A DNA stretch of 47,423 nucleotides, taken from an uncultured Eubacteriales bacterium (GTDB lineage: Bacteria; Bacillota; Clostridia; Oscillospirales; Oscillospiraceae). The stretch spans positions 1-47,423 of the forward strand of contig CABRZL010000008.1 in assembly GCA_902475435.1 (NCBI GenBank), given 5' to 3'. The notes under the pieces were generated by a model, which worked only from the letters and a program-made list of their open reading frames with translations, was not told the origin of the DNA and made no database searches. A program made the translations under genes and the position numbers. Positions 1 to 7,779 of this stretch are shown here, piece by piece (the stretch's first letter is position 1; every line of letters begins with the position of its first letter).

Positions 1-101
1 CTGAGTGCTGTGTAGTGAAAAATCTCACCAGAGTAATTGTCGTTATATGGAAGTACATTTGTGCTTAATTTCGTTAAAAATTCATCCAATAAACTCATCA
101 T
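1..101 (-). CDS. N-terminus of an unidentified protein, downstream of hsdS (partial)
   Basis: Only the first ~33 codons are in the window; the gene runs off the left edge. The start is a pair of ATG codons (99-101 and 96-98) preceded by a good ribosome-binding site (GAGGAGG, about 9 bases upstream). The visible peptide ends in a segment reading GEIFHYTALS. An IFHYT-like start is typical of DUF2971-type proteins, which are often found in restriction and defence islands, but 33 residues cannot settle this. It lies 14 bases after the hsdS stop, so it is probably in the same operon. It does not look like an HsdR N-terminus. Identity is a guess; existence of the gene is well supported. Confidence 0.5.
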   Translation of the reverse strand, partial: MMSLLDEFLTKLSTNVLPYNDNYSGEIFHYTAL

Positions 102-115
102 CAAAATATGCCTCC

Positions 116-1300
116 TCACCCAAAATATTTCTGCATCAGCGTTTTTTTGAGTGTTTCCAGCTTTTCTAGGCTACTGCTGATGGTGGTTTTTGATTTGTTA
201 ACTCGTTGCTTAAATATGACAAAGTTTATTTGTAAGTCAACCGGTGGAATATAGATTTTGATATTCTGCATTTCTTGAGCATTGATATTGGCCTGCCCTA
301 TTGCTGTTTTGCACATACCTAAAAGCATTTGTTTGGAAAAATCTGTATTCAAAAACGCGGATAAAAATTCGGGCAGAACACGATCATTTACCCGGACACG
401 AATAACAAAACCGGCTAAAACCATCATTTCATCCCTATCATATACGCAAGTCTTTCCCACAAGCTCTTTGCTGTTTGTTCGGTTAAATAGCACATCCCCA
501 CGCTGCACAGTACATTTTGGCAATTCAGATTCGGGCACATCAATTTGTTTAATATCTGCCAAATCTAACTCGCCACTGTAAGTAATGTTGTTCATACGCA
601 AATACGGATGTTGACCGCCTTCAACGGCTGGCCTACTTGAACCATATCTGGCTTCTTGAATAACATCACGAATTGTTCCAACAGGCCATCCATTTTCATT
701 GGCTGGAAATGTCCCAAACATCTCCACAAACCTTGCCTTGACCATCTCATCCAGCTTGTCCAGCTGCTGGCGGCGTTTGGCAATCAGGGCGCTGACCTTG
801 TCCAGCTCTGCCGCAATTTTGCGCTGTTCGTCAAGAGTTGGAAGTGGGCACTCTTCATTCAGATATGATTTTACTTGCAAGTTGCGAATGCCAGTGGTTT
901 TATTTTGCAACAAGTCAGTTCTACCAGAACAATGGAGATTCCACATAAAATAAAATACATATCTTGGGATGGCTATGGTTTGATTTACCCGCATTGCTTG
1001 GGTGAAATTGTTGCACAAATATATACTCTCTTCAATGGATTCATCACAAAACACTACCCGGCCAACCGGTGTTTTTTCTGTTCCACCCGATTTTTCTAAG
1101 ATGATGTCACCACAATGGAGCCTTTTCTTTTCCACTTTGGATTCGTTGATACTGCGTACCACCACATCATCATAATTGATTCTGCCTTCGGGTGTAAAAT
1201 TAGTAGTTCTCAATACTTTGGTACCAGTTTCATTTTCAGTACATTCGCTACCCCATTCACCAGCGATTTGGATTTCAAAAACATCCCCCAATCTCGCCAT
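116..1300 (-). CDS. hsdS: Type I restriction-modification specificity subunit HsdS
   Basis: DNA sequence-recognition subunit that directs the HsdM methylase (and HsdR if present) to a bipartite target. The ~394 residues show the usual layout: target-recognition domain 1 (about 5-145), a central conserved helix with LPTLDEQRKIAAELDKV followed by a coiled-coil-like KRRQQLDKLDEMV segment (about 152-195), target-recognition domain 2 (about 205-345), and a C-terminal helix (about 350-394, ending LKKTLMQKYFG). Both domains are full length. The ATG at 1300 overlaps the hsdM TGA; an in-frame GTG lies one codon upstream, and the GGAGGGG ribosome site fits either. The target-recognition DNA is more AT-rich than hsdM, as expected if these domains are swapped by recombination. 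The partner hsdM is frameshifted, so HsdS may have no working methylase here. Confidence 0.93.
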   Translation of the reverse strand: MARLGDVFEIQIAGEWGSECTENETGTKVLRTTNFTPEGRINYDDVVVRSINESKVEKKRLHCGDIILEKSGGTEKTPVGRVVFCDESIEESIYLCNNFTQAMRVNQTIAIPRYVFYFMWNLHCSGRTDLLQNKTTGIRNLQVKSYLNEECPLPTLDEQRKIAAELDKVSALIAKRRQQLDKLDEMVKARFVEMFGTFPANENGWPVGTIRDVIQEARYGSSRPAVEGGQHPYLRMNNITYSGELDLADIKQIDVPESELPKCTVQRGDVLFNRTNSKELVGKTCVYDRDEMMVLAGFVIRVRVNDRVLPEFLSAFLNTDFSKQMLLGMCKTAIGQANINAQEMQNIKIYIPPVDLQINFVIFKQRVNKSKTTISSSLEKLETLKKTLMQKYFG

Positions 1301-2629
1301 CACAGCATCCCCTCCAGTTCCAGCTCGTGCAGGTCTTCCATCAGTTCCATGGTGAAAGGGTACTCCACCGGCACATACTCCACCTTTTTGTACTTGTTGA
1401 TGGACAGGTCATAGTCGTTGTCGGCAATCTCCTGTCTGGGCACAAAAAAGCTCTGCTCGGTGCGCTGGCGGCCAGCTTCCTGGTCCAGATGGTGGAACCG
1501 CTGGATGATGTCGGGAATGTCGTTGTCCGCCACCTCGCTGCGCTTGTCGTCCAGAGAATAGCCGTCGGCCTTCATATCATAGAACCAGATGTTTTCCGTG
1601 CCGCCTGCCCCGGTTTTGGTGAACACCAGCACCGCCGTGGACACCCCCGCATAGGGCTTAAACACACCGGAGGGCATGGAGATCACTGCCCGCAGCTGAT
1701 GGTTCTCCACCAGTTCCTTCCGAATGGCCTTGTGTGCCTTGGAGGAGCCGAACAGCACGCCGTCCGGCACGATACAGGCGCACTGACCGCCCTTCCTCAG
1801 CATCCGCAGAAACAGCGCCAGAAACAGCAGCTCGGTCTTTTTCGTGTTAGTGACGGCTTTCAGATTGTCGTGGATGCTCTCCGCGTCCACCGTGCCCTTA
1901 AAGGGCGGGTTTGCCAGGCAAATGGTGAACTTGTCGCTGATCTGATTCTGCTTGGAAACGCTGTCTTTGTAGTCGATTTCCGGGCGGCTGATGGAGTGGA
2001 GCATCAGGTTCATGGTGGAGATCCGCAGCATAGTGCGGTCGGTGCCAAAGCCAGTAAAGGCGTCCCCGGCAAAGTGCTCCCGCTGCTCAGAAGTCATGGT
2101 GTCCTCGTAATGGCTGCGAATATACTCCGAAGCGGAGACCAGAAAGCCCGCTGTACCACAGGCCGGATCGCAGATGGTATCGTCCGGGGTGGGCTGCAGC
2201 AGCTCCACCATCATTTCCCGGATGTGCTTGGGGGGTCCGGAATTGGCCGTTCTGCTCGTCGCTGTCAGAATCGTCGGCAATGTCCACCGGTTCACCTTTC
2301 TCGTTGAAATCGGGCAAGCGGCCATGCTTCATGTTTTTGATAGCAGGGAAGACCCGCTGAGAAATCACATCGTAAATGTCCCGGGAATCGTTGTTCTTGA
2401 ATTTGCTCCAGCGCATGGACTGCCCCACCGCAGACCGGGGGAAAATCTTGTTCATCTTCTCGCCAGTCATGTGCTCAAATTCTTCCGTTTCCAGCTCTTT
2501 TTCGTCCAGAGAGCGGATGAACATGAGATAGGTCAGCTGCTCGATAACGGTGAGAGGGTTGGTGATACCGTCCGCCCAGATGTCCGTCCAGATTTTATCG
2601 ACTTTATTTTTAATCGCGCCTGTAATCAT
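1300..2629 (-). pseudogene. hsdM: Type I restriction-modification methylase HsdM, frameshifted and internally shortened
   Basis: N6-adenine methylase subunit of a type I system, broken into two frames. The N-terminal ~130 codons (2629 to about 2236) carry the HsdM N-terminal helical domain (ITNPLTVIEQLTYLMFIRSLD) and reach NGQFRTP. The C-terminal part continues in another frame with KHIREMMVELL, the SAM-binding motif DPACGTAGFL and the catalytic NPPF. The switch falls in a run of six C (2230-2235 on the complement); five C would restore a continuous frame of ~442 aa. Separately, the stretch between the KNMKHGRLPDF segment and NGQFRTP is about 40-60 residues shorter than in most HsdM proteins and lacks the usual GDLYEYLL-type helix, suggesting an in-frame deletion. 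Start ATG at 2629 has a GGAGGAACAG ribosome site and overlaps the stop of the XRE remnant. Slippage in the C run (phase variation) or a sequencing error are alternatives to true loss. Confidence 0.85.
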
Positions 2630-2770
2630 GCGTCTGTTCCTCCGTTTTCTGCATCAGAAATTAATTCTACAACGTCTCCGATGTTGTAGCCCAGTACGGT
2701 GCATCATGTCGGTTTTGCTCAAACCATGGTCAATTATCTGTTTTCACAGCTAATTATCATTGCCTGCCAT
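2626..2770 (-). pseudogene. Remnant of a small XRE-family (HTH) regulator upstream of hsdM
   Basis: No intact frame exists here, but two pieces of one short helix-turn-helix protein can be read. From ATG 2770 (ribosome site GGAGG 6 bases upstream) comes MAGNDN, a TAG, L, a TGA, then KQIIDHGLSKTDMMHRTGL. TAG and TGA sit where related regulators have Lys and Trp (the family's KLWK motif). In the next frame the 3' part reads LGYNIGDVVELISDAENGG and then TDA with its stop, matching the family's C-terminus (typically C.IGDI.E). About 30 residues in the middle (the recognition helix region) are missing. The TGA overlaps the hsdM ATG, as in an intact regulator-hsdM operon. So this gene carries two nonsense codons plus a deletion. 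The family assignment rests on pattern memory; the decayed state is directly visible. Confidence 0.72.
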
Positions 2771-2918
2771 GCCGCACCTCCTGATTTTTCCTATTCACTA
2801 GTATAACGGATATTGCACCAGAAGACGAATAAAATTCACGAAAACAGGCGCAAAGGATTGGAAAAAGTAGTCCGGATATTGGAAGTTCAAATTCGCAGCG
2901 GTTCAAAACAGCTTTGGG

Positions 2919-3650
2919 TCATGGCTCCAATTTCTGTTCCATTCGCGCTCGAGCCAAAGCTGAATAGGTCTCGGACACTTCGATTCCTGTGGCAGCGTAT
3001 CCCTCCAGCACAGCCGCCAGCACCGTGGTGCCGCTGCTGGCGAAGGGGTCTAAAATATGTCCGCCGGGTTCCGTAATCTTCACCACATCCCGCATGAGCT
3101 GGAGCGGTTTCTCGGTGAGATGGATGCGATTCTGAGGATTGCCGTACTTGAACACACCGGGCAGGCAGGGAACGGGGCGGCTGATGGGCATATCGCCGTT
3201 GCTGCCCCAGACGATGTATTCCGCCTGCTGCCGGAACCGTCCCTTCTGGGGCCGGCAGTTTCCCTTGTCCCAGACGGCAGTGCCCCGCCAGATCCAGCCC
3301 GCCCATTGCAGGGCGTCGGTGGCGGCTGGGAGTTGCCGCCAGTCGATAAACATACACACCGGCGCACCTGGCTTGCAGACTTTGCGTGCCTCAGACAGCC
3401 ATTCGGATGCCCACCGGGTCCAGCTGCGCTGATCCTTGGCGTCTCCGTCAAAGGACGGAGGCGCTTTTGCACCCATGCTGGAATACTTTTTCGCAGTGGA
3501 GCGGTTCTTCTCTGACTGTGTTCTGCCGCCGGAGGCGTATGGCGGGTCTGTGATCACTGCATCAAAGGCGTTGGGGGCAAAGGTTGGGATGATCTGCAGG
3601 GCGTCGCCCTGGAGGATCTCCCAAGCGGGAAAAAGAGTATTTTTATCCAT
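2919..3650 (-). CDS. Site-specific DNA methyltransferase (beta-class, DPPY)
   Basis: Predicted SAM-dependent DNA amino-methyltransferase (N6-adenine or N4-cytosine) of 243 aa. The catalytic motif TDPPYASGG is at residues 34-42 and the SAM-binding motif LDPFASSGTT at 200-209. Catalytic motif first and SAM motif last is the beta-class order, common in phage and conjugative-element orphan methylases. The start at 3650 is chosen because AGAAGG lies 7 bases upstream; longer in-frame starts lack a ribosome site. No cognate endonuclease adjoins it, so it is probably an orphan that protects or marks element DNA. It lies in the cassette with MetK, the enzyme that makes its cofactor. Confidence 0.9.
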   Translation of the reverse strand: MDKNTLFPAWEILQGDALQIIPTFAPNAFDAVITDPPYASGGRTQSEKNRSTAKKYSSMGAKAPPSFDGDAKDQRSWTRWASEWLSEARKVCKPGAPVCMFIDWRQLPAATDALQWAGWIWRGTAVWDKGNCRPQKGRFRQQAEYIVWGSNGDMPISRPVPCLPGVFKYGNPQNRIHLTEKPLQLMRDVVKITEPGGHILDPFASSGTTVLAAVLEGYAATGIEVSETYSALARARMEQKLEP

Positions 3651-3741
3651 ACAGACCTTCTTTCGTTTTGAATGAATAAGCTCCGTCATACCGAAGTATA
3701 ACGGAGCTTCAAGGATACAGTGGCTATCCGTTTTCTGCTGT

Positions 3742-4353
3742 TTATAAGGTGAGCAAATAGTTTTCTATATCAAAATCGCATAGTCTCGAATCCTTCCTTA
3801 GATAAAGCGGGTGATGTGGGTGACCTTTTTTTGATAGATTCCCAGTTCTACACCATTTTACATTAAATTCATCGCCAATATGAATCATATCCTCAAGACA
3901 ATCCTTTAGATAAGCCCTTTTTTCAACACTTGTTCCCCATGCTGCCCAGATGGTAGGATTGCTGCCCGCCTGCTCCATTACCCACCGAAATGCTTTCATA
4001 TTTTCATTGTGTAACTGCTGATTAAACTGTTTATCCATATCATCGGGTTTTGTCGCTCTCTGTGCATATACATTGAACATAATAAATGAATCAAAGCCAT
4101 TGGCGTGTGCAATTCTATCCACTGATTTTAGTGTGTTATCCAGCGCATCTGGAGCAGCTGTTGATGGATTAATGCCAATTGTTATTAACGTTTTCTTTCC
4201 AACTGTTCCAAGTATATATCGATACTCCGAATAGAAATCAGGTATGTAAATCCACTTGCGTTTATCATACTCAAGACTATCGTTCTTCCTTGCATGAGCT
4301 TCATCAAAGGTCAATATATTGATCTCACTACTGTCTTTTGCTGGAATGTGCAT
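3742..4353 (-). CDS. DUF1643 family protein
   Basis: 203 residues with the signatures of DUF1643: GINPSTA at about 60-66, then a D.T..SVDRIA segment, VYAQRAT, the AAWGTS segment in the middle, and GHPHHPLYL near 176-184. The biochemical role is unknown; members are common on plasmids, phages and islands. The start at 4353 is preferred over a TTG further upstream because AGGGGGC lies 7 bases before it. It sits between metK and the DNA methylase in the same direction. The conserved Asn-Pro-Ser and His residues suggest an enzyme, but nothing in the sequence fixes a substrate. Confidence 0.85.
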   Translation of the reverse strand: MHIPAKDSSEINILTFDEAHARKNDSLEYDKRKWIYIPDFYSEYRYILGTVGKKTLITIGINPSTAAPDALDNTLKSVDRIAHANGFDSFIMFNVYAQRATKPDDMDKQFNQQLHNENMKAFRWVMEQAGSNPTIWAAWGTSVEKRAYLKDCLEDMIHIGDEFNVKWCRTGNLSKKGHPHHPLYLRKDSRLCDFDIENYLLTL

Positions 4354-4430
4354 GTTGGTGCCCCCTACCAAATTAATATTCTAATCGGAATATGTTTTAT
4401 TATATCATACACAATGGTGGCACAACAAGG

Positions 4431-5720
4431 CTATCCTTTTTCCAAAGGAACATGATGCAGTATACTCCAAGGTTCGCCCGCTGCCGCAAGATCGCTGGCC
4501 TCCAGCATCAATTCCACACAGTCCGTCTGCTCCCAGGGTGCGTCCCGATGCATAAAGTGGCTGTAATTGCAGAACTTTGCGAACACCGGTTCCGTCAGCC
4601 CCAGTGTCATAATCATACCCGTGGGCGACAGATCAAAGACCAGGCCGATGGCTTTTTCCAGGACATCCTCGGGGTACTTGCCCGTGCCATGGGTATCCAC
4701 CTGGACCATCACCGGCGCTTCCACACCGATGGCATAGGCCAGACTGACGGTGCATTCCTCCGCCAGTCTGGCCGCTACGATATTCTTGGCGATGTACCGG
4801 GCCATATAGGCCCCGCTGCGATCCACCTTGGTGCCGTCTTTGCCGGACAGGGCACCGCCGCCATGGGGTGCGAATCCCCCGTAGGTGTCCACCATCAGCT
4901 TCCGGCCGGTCAGACCTGTATCTGCTTCAAAGCCGCCCAGGTGGAATACACCGCCGGGATTCAGGAAAACCCTGGTTCCCTGATCCATAGGAAAGTCCCA
5001 AAAGGCAGGTTTCAGCACCTTGTTCCGAACTGCCTCCCGCAGGGATTCCAGGTCCACGTCCGCCTCATGCTGGCAGGAAACCACCACGGCGGCCACCCTT
5101 TGGGGCTGGCCGTTTTCGTATTCTATGGACACCTGGGCCTTTCCGTCCGGGCGCAGACCGGGGATCTGGCCCGTTTTTCGGGCTTGGGTCAGCCCCTTTG
5201 TGATTCGGTGCGCCAGCACCACCGGCAGAGGCAGATATTCCCTGGTCTCCCGGCAGGCATAGCCATAGACGATGCCTTGGTCGCCTGCTCCTCGTCGTTG
5301 CAAAGTCCGCTTTTGTTCGGGCTCCCATTGGTCGCCTGCACACCGCTTCCTTGCGCCTCCGCTCCGATCCAGACCCACTGTGCTGGGCTCTGGATCGGTA
5401 TTTATGTTGCCGTCAACAGCGTTTGTGATATCCGGGCTTTGATCGTGGATACAGATCTCCACCTCGTAGTCACTGACGTAGCCCGTTTCCCGGACGGCAC
5501 TGCATACAAGATGAAAGATGTCCGGCAGTGTCTTTGTGGTGATCTCTCCGGCTACCAGAATCTTGCCTGCAGTGGCCAGCACCTCGCAGGCCACACGGGA
5601 ATCTGGATCCCGTTCCAGGCAGGCGTCCAGAACACGATCGGCGATGGTGTCGCAGAGCTTGTCCGGATGCCCCTCTGTGACGGACTCGGCGGTGAGGATG
5701 TACTTATCGTTCTTTGTCAT
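4431..5720 (-). CDS. metK: S-adenosylmethionine synthetase (element-borne MetK with an insertion)
   Basis: Makes SAM from methionine and ATP. Family signatures are present: EGHPDK (16-21), the GEIT segment near 58-61, GAGDQG (144-149), RPDGKAQV, DTYGGFAPHGGGA and KVDRSGAYMARYIAKNIVAA. At 429 aa it is longer than the usual ~390-400. The extra length lies around the active-site gating loop, where AGDQ occurs twice (128-131 and 145-148): a 17-codon in-frame insertion bounded by a perfect 12-base direct repeat (5277-5288 and 5328-5339). The ATG at 5720 follows AAAGGAG and overlaps the DUF3846 stop by 17 bases, implying translational coupling. A chromosomal metK would normally be expected elsewhere, so this is a second, accessory copy that could feed the nearby methylase. 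Whether the insertion leaves it active is unknown. Confidence 0.93.
   Translation of the reverse strand: MTKNDKYILTAESVTEGHPDKLCDTIADRVLDACLERDPDSRVACEVLATAGKILVAGEITTKTLPDIFHLVCSAVRETGYVSDYEVEICIHDQSPDITNAVDGNINTDPEPSTVGLDRSGGARKRCAGDQWEPEQKRTLQRRGAGDQGIVYGYACRETREYLPLPVVLAHRITKGLTQARKTGQIPGLRPDGKAQVSIEYENGQPQRVAAVVVSCQHEADVDLESLREAVRNKVLKPAFWDFPMDQGTRVFLNPGGVFHLGGFEADTGLTGRKLMVDTYGGFAPHGGGALSGKDGTKVDRSGAYMARYIAKNIVAARLAEECTVSLAYAIGVEAPVMVQVDTHGTGKYPEDVLEKAIGLVFDLSPTGMIMTLGLTEPVFAKFCNYSHFMHRDAPWEQTDCVELMLEASDLAAAGEPWSILHHVPLEKG
5277..5339 (-). repeat. metK: 12-base direct repeat flanking an insertion inside metK
   Basis: The 12 bases TTGGTCGCCTGC (plus-strand reading) occur at 5277-5288 and again at 5328-5339, exactly 51 bases apart. 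Both copies encode AGDQ of the MetK active-site segment. The intervening 39 bases add WEPEQKRTLQRRG, which has no counterpart in ordinary MetK. The pattern fits a small in-frame insertion or a slippage event using the direct repeat. Confidence 0.8.
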
Positions 5721-6078
5721 GGATCTCCTTTCTCTTCATCGTGGAAATCATCTCCCGGCTGTACATTTCATGGTACTTTCGGATCTGCTGGGTGGTCAGC
5801 GATTGAAAATCCTCCGCCCCGACGCCCACCACCAAGAAGGTGCCGCAAATCACATCGTAGGGCTGATGATTTTTGTCGTACAGAAAGCGGTTGTAGGGTA
5901 GATTCAGCAGCTTGCCCTCGTCGTGGCAGATCAGGGCCACGGCGTCGTCAAAGGGATACACTGCTTGTATCGTCCCGCCCACCAGCTTCTGCATGGAGGC
6001 AAGGCTGCCGTCAATCTCCTGGACATAGGGCCGCTTCCTGGGTTCCACCACCAGGACTTTCAAGGGGTTATCGTTCAT
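5704..6078 (-). CDS. DUF3846 domain protein
   Basis: 124 residues matching DUF3846 throughout: KVLVVEPRKRPYVQEIDGSL at the N-terminus, the LVGGTIQAVYPFDD strand, a GKLLNLPYNRFL segment, DVICGTFLVVGV, and a final DFQSLTTQQIRKY. This small domain is a frequent companion of conjugative-element gene sets in Clostridia and has no proven function. The ATG at 6078 has AAAGGA upstream and overlaps the end of the cyclotransferase gene by 11 bases; its own 3' end overlaps metK. The chain of overlaps means these genes are translated as one operon. Confidence 0.9.
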   Translation of the reverse strand: MNDNPLKVLVVEPRKRPYVQEIDGSLASMQKLVGGTIQAVYPFDDAVALICHDEGKLLNLPYNRFLYDKNHQPYDVICGTFLVVGVGAEDFQSLTTQQIRKYHEMYSREMISTMKRKEIHDKER

Positions 6079-6580
6079 GGGTATCCCGTCCTTTCTTTTT
6101 CTTCTGGGGCTTCTGCGGAACCAATGCGTCCACCTCTTGCCAGCACTGGCGGAGGGCTTTTTTCAGCTCTTCCTGTGGCAGGCCGTTTTGCTGAAAGCCC
6201 TCCATGATCCCAAAGTAATAGCTGGCAGAGGGCACTGTCGGCCGGCACTCTGTCTCCCGGGTCATCACATAAGCCATCACGGCCACCTTTTCGCCACTTA
6301 CGGCTTTGACCGTCACCGTCTGTTTCGCATAAAGATGGGGATAGCCCTCATAGACATCCAATCTCTGTTCGTCCCTGGGGGTGATCTTCCACAGCAGGCC
6401 GTGGACTCGGCTGCCCGCCTTGGCGGCGATGGTGGCTACACCGAAGCCGCCCCCATTGCCGCGGAACAGCAGTTCATAGTTTTCCAGGACGCATGGACCT
6501 ACCACTTTGGCATTTGGGCAGCGAAGAGCCATCTGCTGGAGATTGATGTTGCTGCCGTAGGCAAAGTAATACTGCTCCAC
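6068..6580 (-). CDS. Gamma-glutamylcyclotransferase-like (AIG2/GGCT fold) protein
   Basis: 170 residues. The N-terminal YFAYGSNI (5-12) is the substrate-loop signature of the GGCT/AIG2 family, and the acid in DVYEGYP (Glu78) is at the position of the catalytic general base. Family enzymes cleave gamma-glutamyl amides by cyclising the glutamyl group to 5-oxoproline. The last ~15 residues form a Lys-rich tail (QKPQKKKKG) that is not part of the fold. The start is GTG at 6580 with GGAGG 7 bases upstream, inside the end of the preceding gene. A position two genes from an amidoligase suggests the two act on the same linkage, one making it and the other trimming or removing it; that is inference. 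Confidence 0.88.
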   Translation of the reverse strand: MEQYYFAYGSNINLQQMALRCPNAKVVGPCVLENYELLFRGNGGGFGVATIAAKAGSRVHGLLWKITPRDEQRLDVYEGYPHLYAKQTVTVKAVSGEKVAVMAYVMTRETECRPTVPSASYYFGIMEGFQQNGLPQEELKKALRQCWQEVDALVPQKPQKKKKGRDTHER

Positions 6581-6582
6581 AG

Positions 6583-6825
6583 TTATTCCTCCATGATCTC
6601 CAGCGCGCCAAGCGCCTCCAGCCGGTGAATCAGGGAATGGGCCCGTTTCTCCGTATCCCCACCATCCAGAGGATAGGGCTGGCCTGTCCTCTGTTGGACA
6701 TTGTCCTGGACAAAACAGATGTAGTCTCCCACTGTGGAAAGTCCCTGATCCGCCTCCTGCCGGAGCCGGTCCAGGATACCCACACGGGTACCGATGTAGT
6801 CTATTTCATCAATTCTGATGTGCAA
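6583..6825 (-). CDS. Small hypothetical protein between amidoligase and cyclotransferase
   Basis: 80 residues, not recognised. It is acidic, with a short beta-like N-terminus (IRIDEIDYIGTRVG), a helix-rich middle and a C-terminal HRLEALGALEIMEE. There is no signal peptide, membrane segment or Cys motif. The start is probably TTG at 6825, with AAGGTG 6 bases upstream. Its stop TAA lies 2 bases before the GTG of the next gene and its last codons contain that gene's ribosome site, so translation is tightly coupled. A small acidic protein in this position could be a partner or even the substrate of the amidoligase, but nothing in the sequence proves that. Confidence 0.68.
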   Translation of the reverse strand: MHIRIDEIDYIGTRVGILDRLRQEADQGLSTVGDYICFVQDNVQQRTGQPYPLDGGDTEKRAHSLIHRLEALGALEIMEE

Positions 6826-6902
6826 AGAAACACCTTACCTTTCTGAACTGCACCCCATTTGTTAGACAGTATGGTATACTGAATAACAAGAGGGGTGCTT
6901 TA

Positions 6903-7778
6903 CTATGCCAAAAGGTGATCTCGGGTGTTCTGAAACTCCGGGCCGTTGAGACCCATCCGCACCAGCCACACTCGAAAGGTGAACAGCTCGTTGTCGCTGA
7001 CAGTTTTTCGCATGACGGTGCTGCGCTGGTTGATTGCCTGGGCACTCATAGCAAGGCACAAATCTACATAGGCCTTGGCCCGCCCGGCATGGAGGGTGGA
7101 ATTGAACATCCGAAACTCCACCGTGCCCCGGTAGAACATAGAGTGGAGATTACAGGCGTAGTAGCGTGACCAGTGATAGTGCTCGTAATGGCCATTTTCG
7201 CCGCTGTACCAGATGGATTCCAGGGCAGTCAGGTCTGAGGTCTCCGCCGCGCTGAGCTGCCGGGCCCGTTTCAGCATGGGTTCCCGGACCTTCTTGCACC
7301 ATCGCTCCGCCCGGCCCTTGTCGACCTGAAGGGCCTTGAACAGCATATCCTCCTTGGAAAACATGATGGACAGCAGGTTTTTCAGACTCTGCCGGTTGTG
7401 GCCGGCACCATCCGCATGGACGTGGAGGCCGCAGGATTCGTTGACCTTTCCACCGGCGTGCCGGATCTGGCGGATACACTCCTGAAACACCGGCATATCC
7501 TCATAGCCAAGCTTCGGTGTTACGAATTCCACCTGATATGCCCCGGAGGATATGGGCCGGTATCCGCCCGAAATCTTTTTCTCCGCCGCAATGCTGCCAT
7601 CCCGCATCAGCTTCCATTCCCGGCCGGTCTGGTCCTGGACCGCATAGGCGTCATAGGTGCCGCCGCAATGGCAGGAAGTAGTTCCGAAATACTGAGCCAG
7701 TACCTCTGTAGCCTGCCGCCGGGTGATCCCCGTCAGCTCGATCTCTACACCAAAACACTGTTGCTTGATGCCGGTCAT
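6903..7778 (-). CDS. Amidoligase_2 family enzyme (glutamine-synthetase/GCS-like fold)
   Basis: 291 residues carrying the hallmarks of the Amidoligase_2 (COOH-NH2 ligase) family: the paired metal-binding acids in FGVEIELTG (9-17), MRDGSI (58-63), GLHVHADG (117-124) and VEFRMFNSTLHAG (220-232). These enzymes use ATP to join a carboxyl to an amine and are distant relatives of glutamate-cysteine ligase and glutamine synthetase. Comparative-genomics work on the family linked it to GGCT-like proteins and predicted peptide tagging or unusual small-molecule synthesis; I know of no biochemical proof for this branch. The ATG at 7778 begins 1 base after the stop of the preceding gene. All visible motif residues are present, so it should be active. 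Confidence 0.88.
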   Translation of the reverse strand: MTGIKQQCFGVEIELTGITRRQATEVLAQYFGTTSCHCGGTYDAYAVQDQTGREWKLMRDGSIAAEKKISGGYRPISSGAYQVEFVTPKLGYEDMPVFQECIRQIRHAGGKVNESCGLHVHADGAGHNRQSLKNLLSIMFSKEDMLFKALQVDKGRAERWCKKVREPMLKRARQLSAAETSDLTALESIWYSGENGHYEHYHWSRYYACNLHSMFYRGTVEFRMFNSTLHAGRAKAYVDLCLAMSAQAINQRSTVMRKTVSDNELFTFRVWLVRMGLNGPEFQNTRDHLLA

Positions 7779-7779
7779 G

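Noticed and set aside
1327..2307. Long open frame of 326 codons on the plus strand opposite hsdM
   Set aside because: Complement shadow of a high-GC coding region; its protein is rich in His, Gly and Val with no recognisable domain, whereas the minus strand holds clear HsdM motifs.
4392..6194. 600-codon open frame on the plus strand opposite metK and DUF3846
   Set aside because: Composition is typical of an antisense shadow, no ribosome site at its start, and it covers four well-identified genes on the other strand.
6809..7059. Two short minus-strand frames overlapping the amidoligase 3' end
   Set aside because: Out-of-frame shadows of the amidoligase and the following spacer; no ribosome sites and no conserved features.
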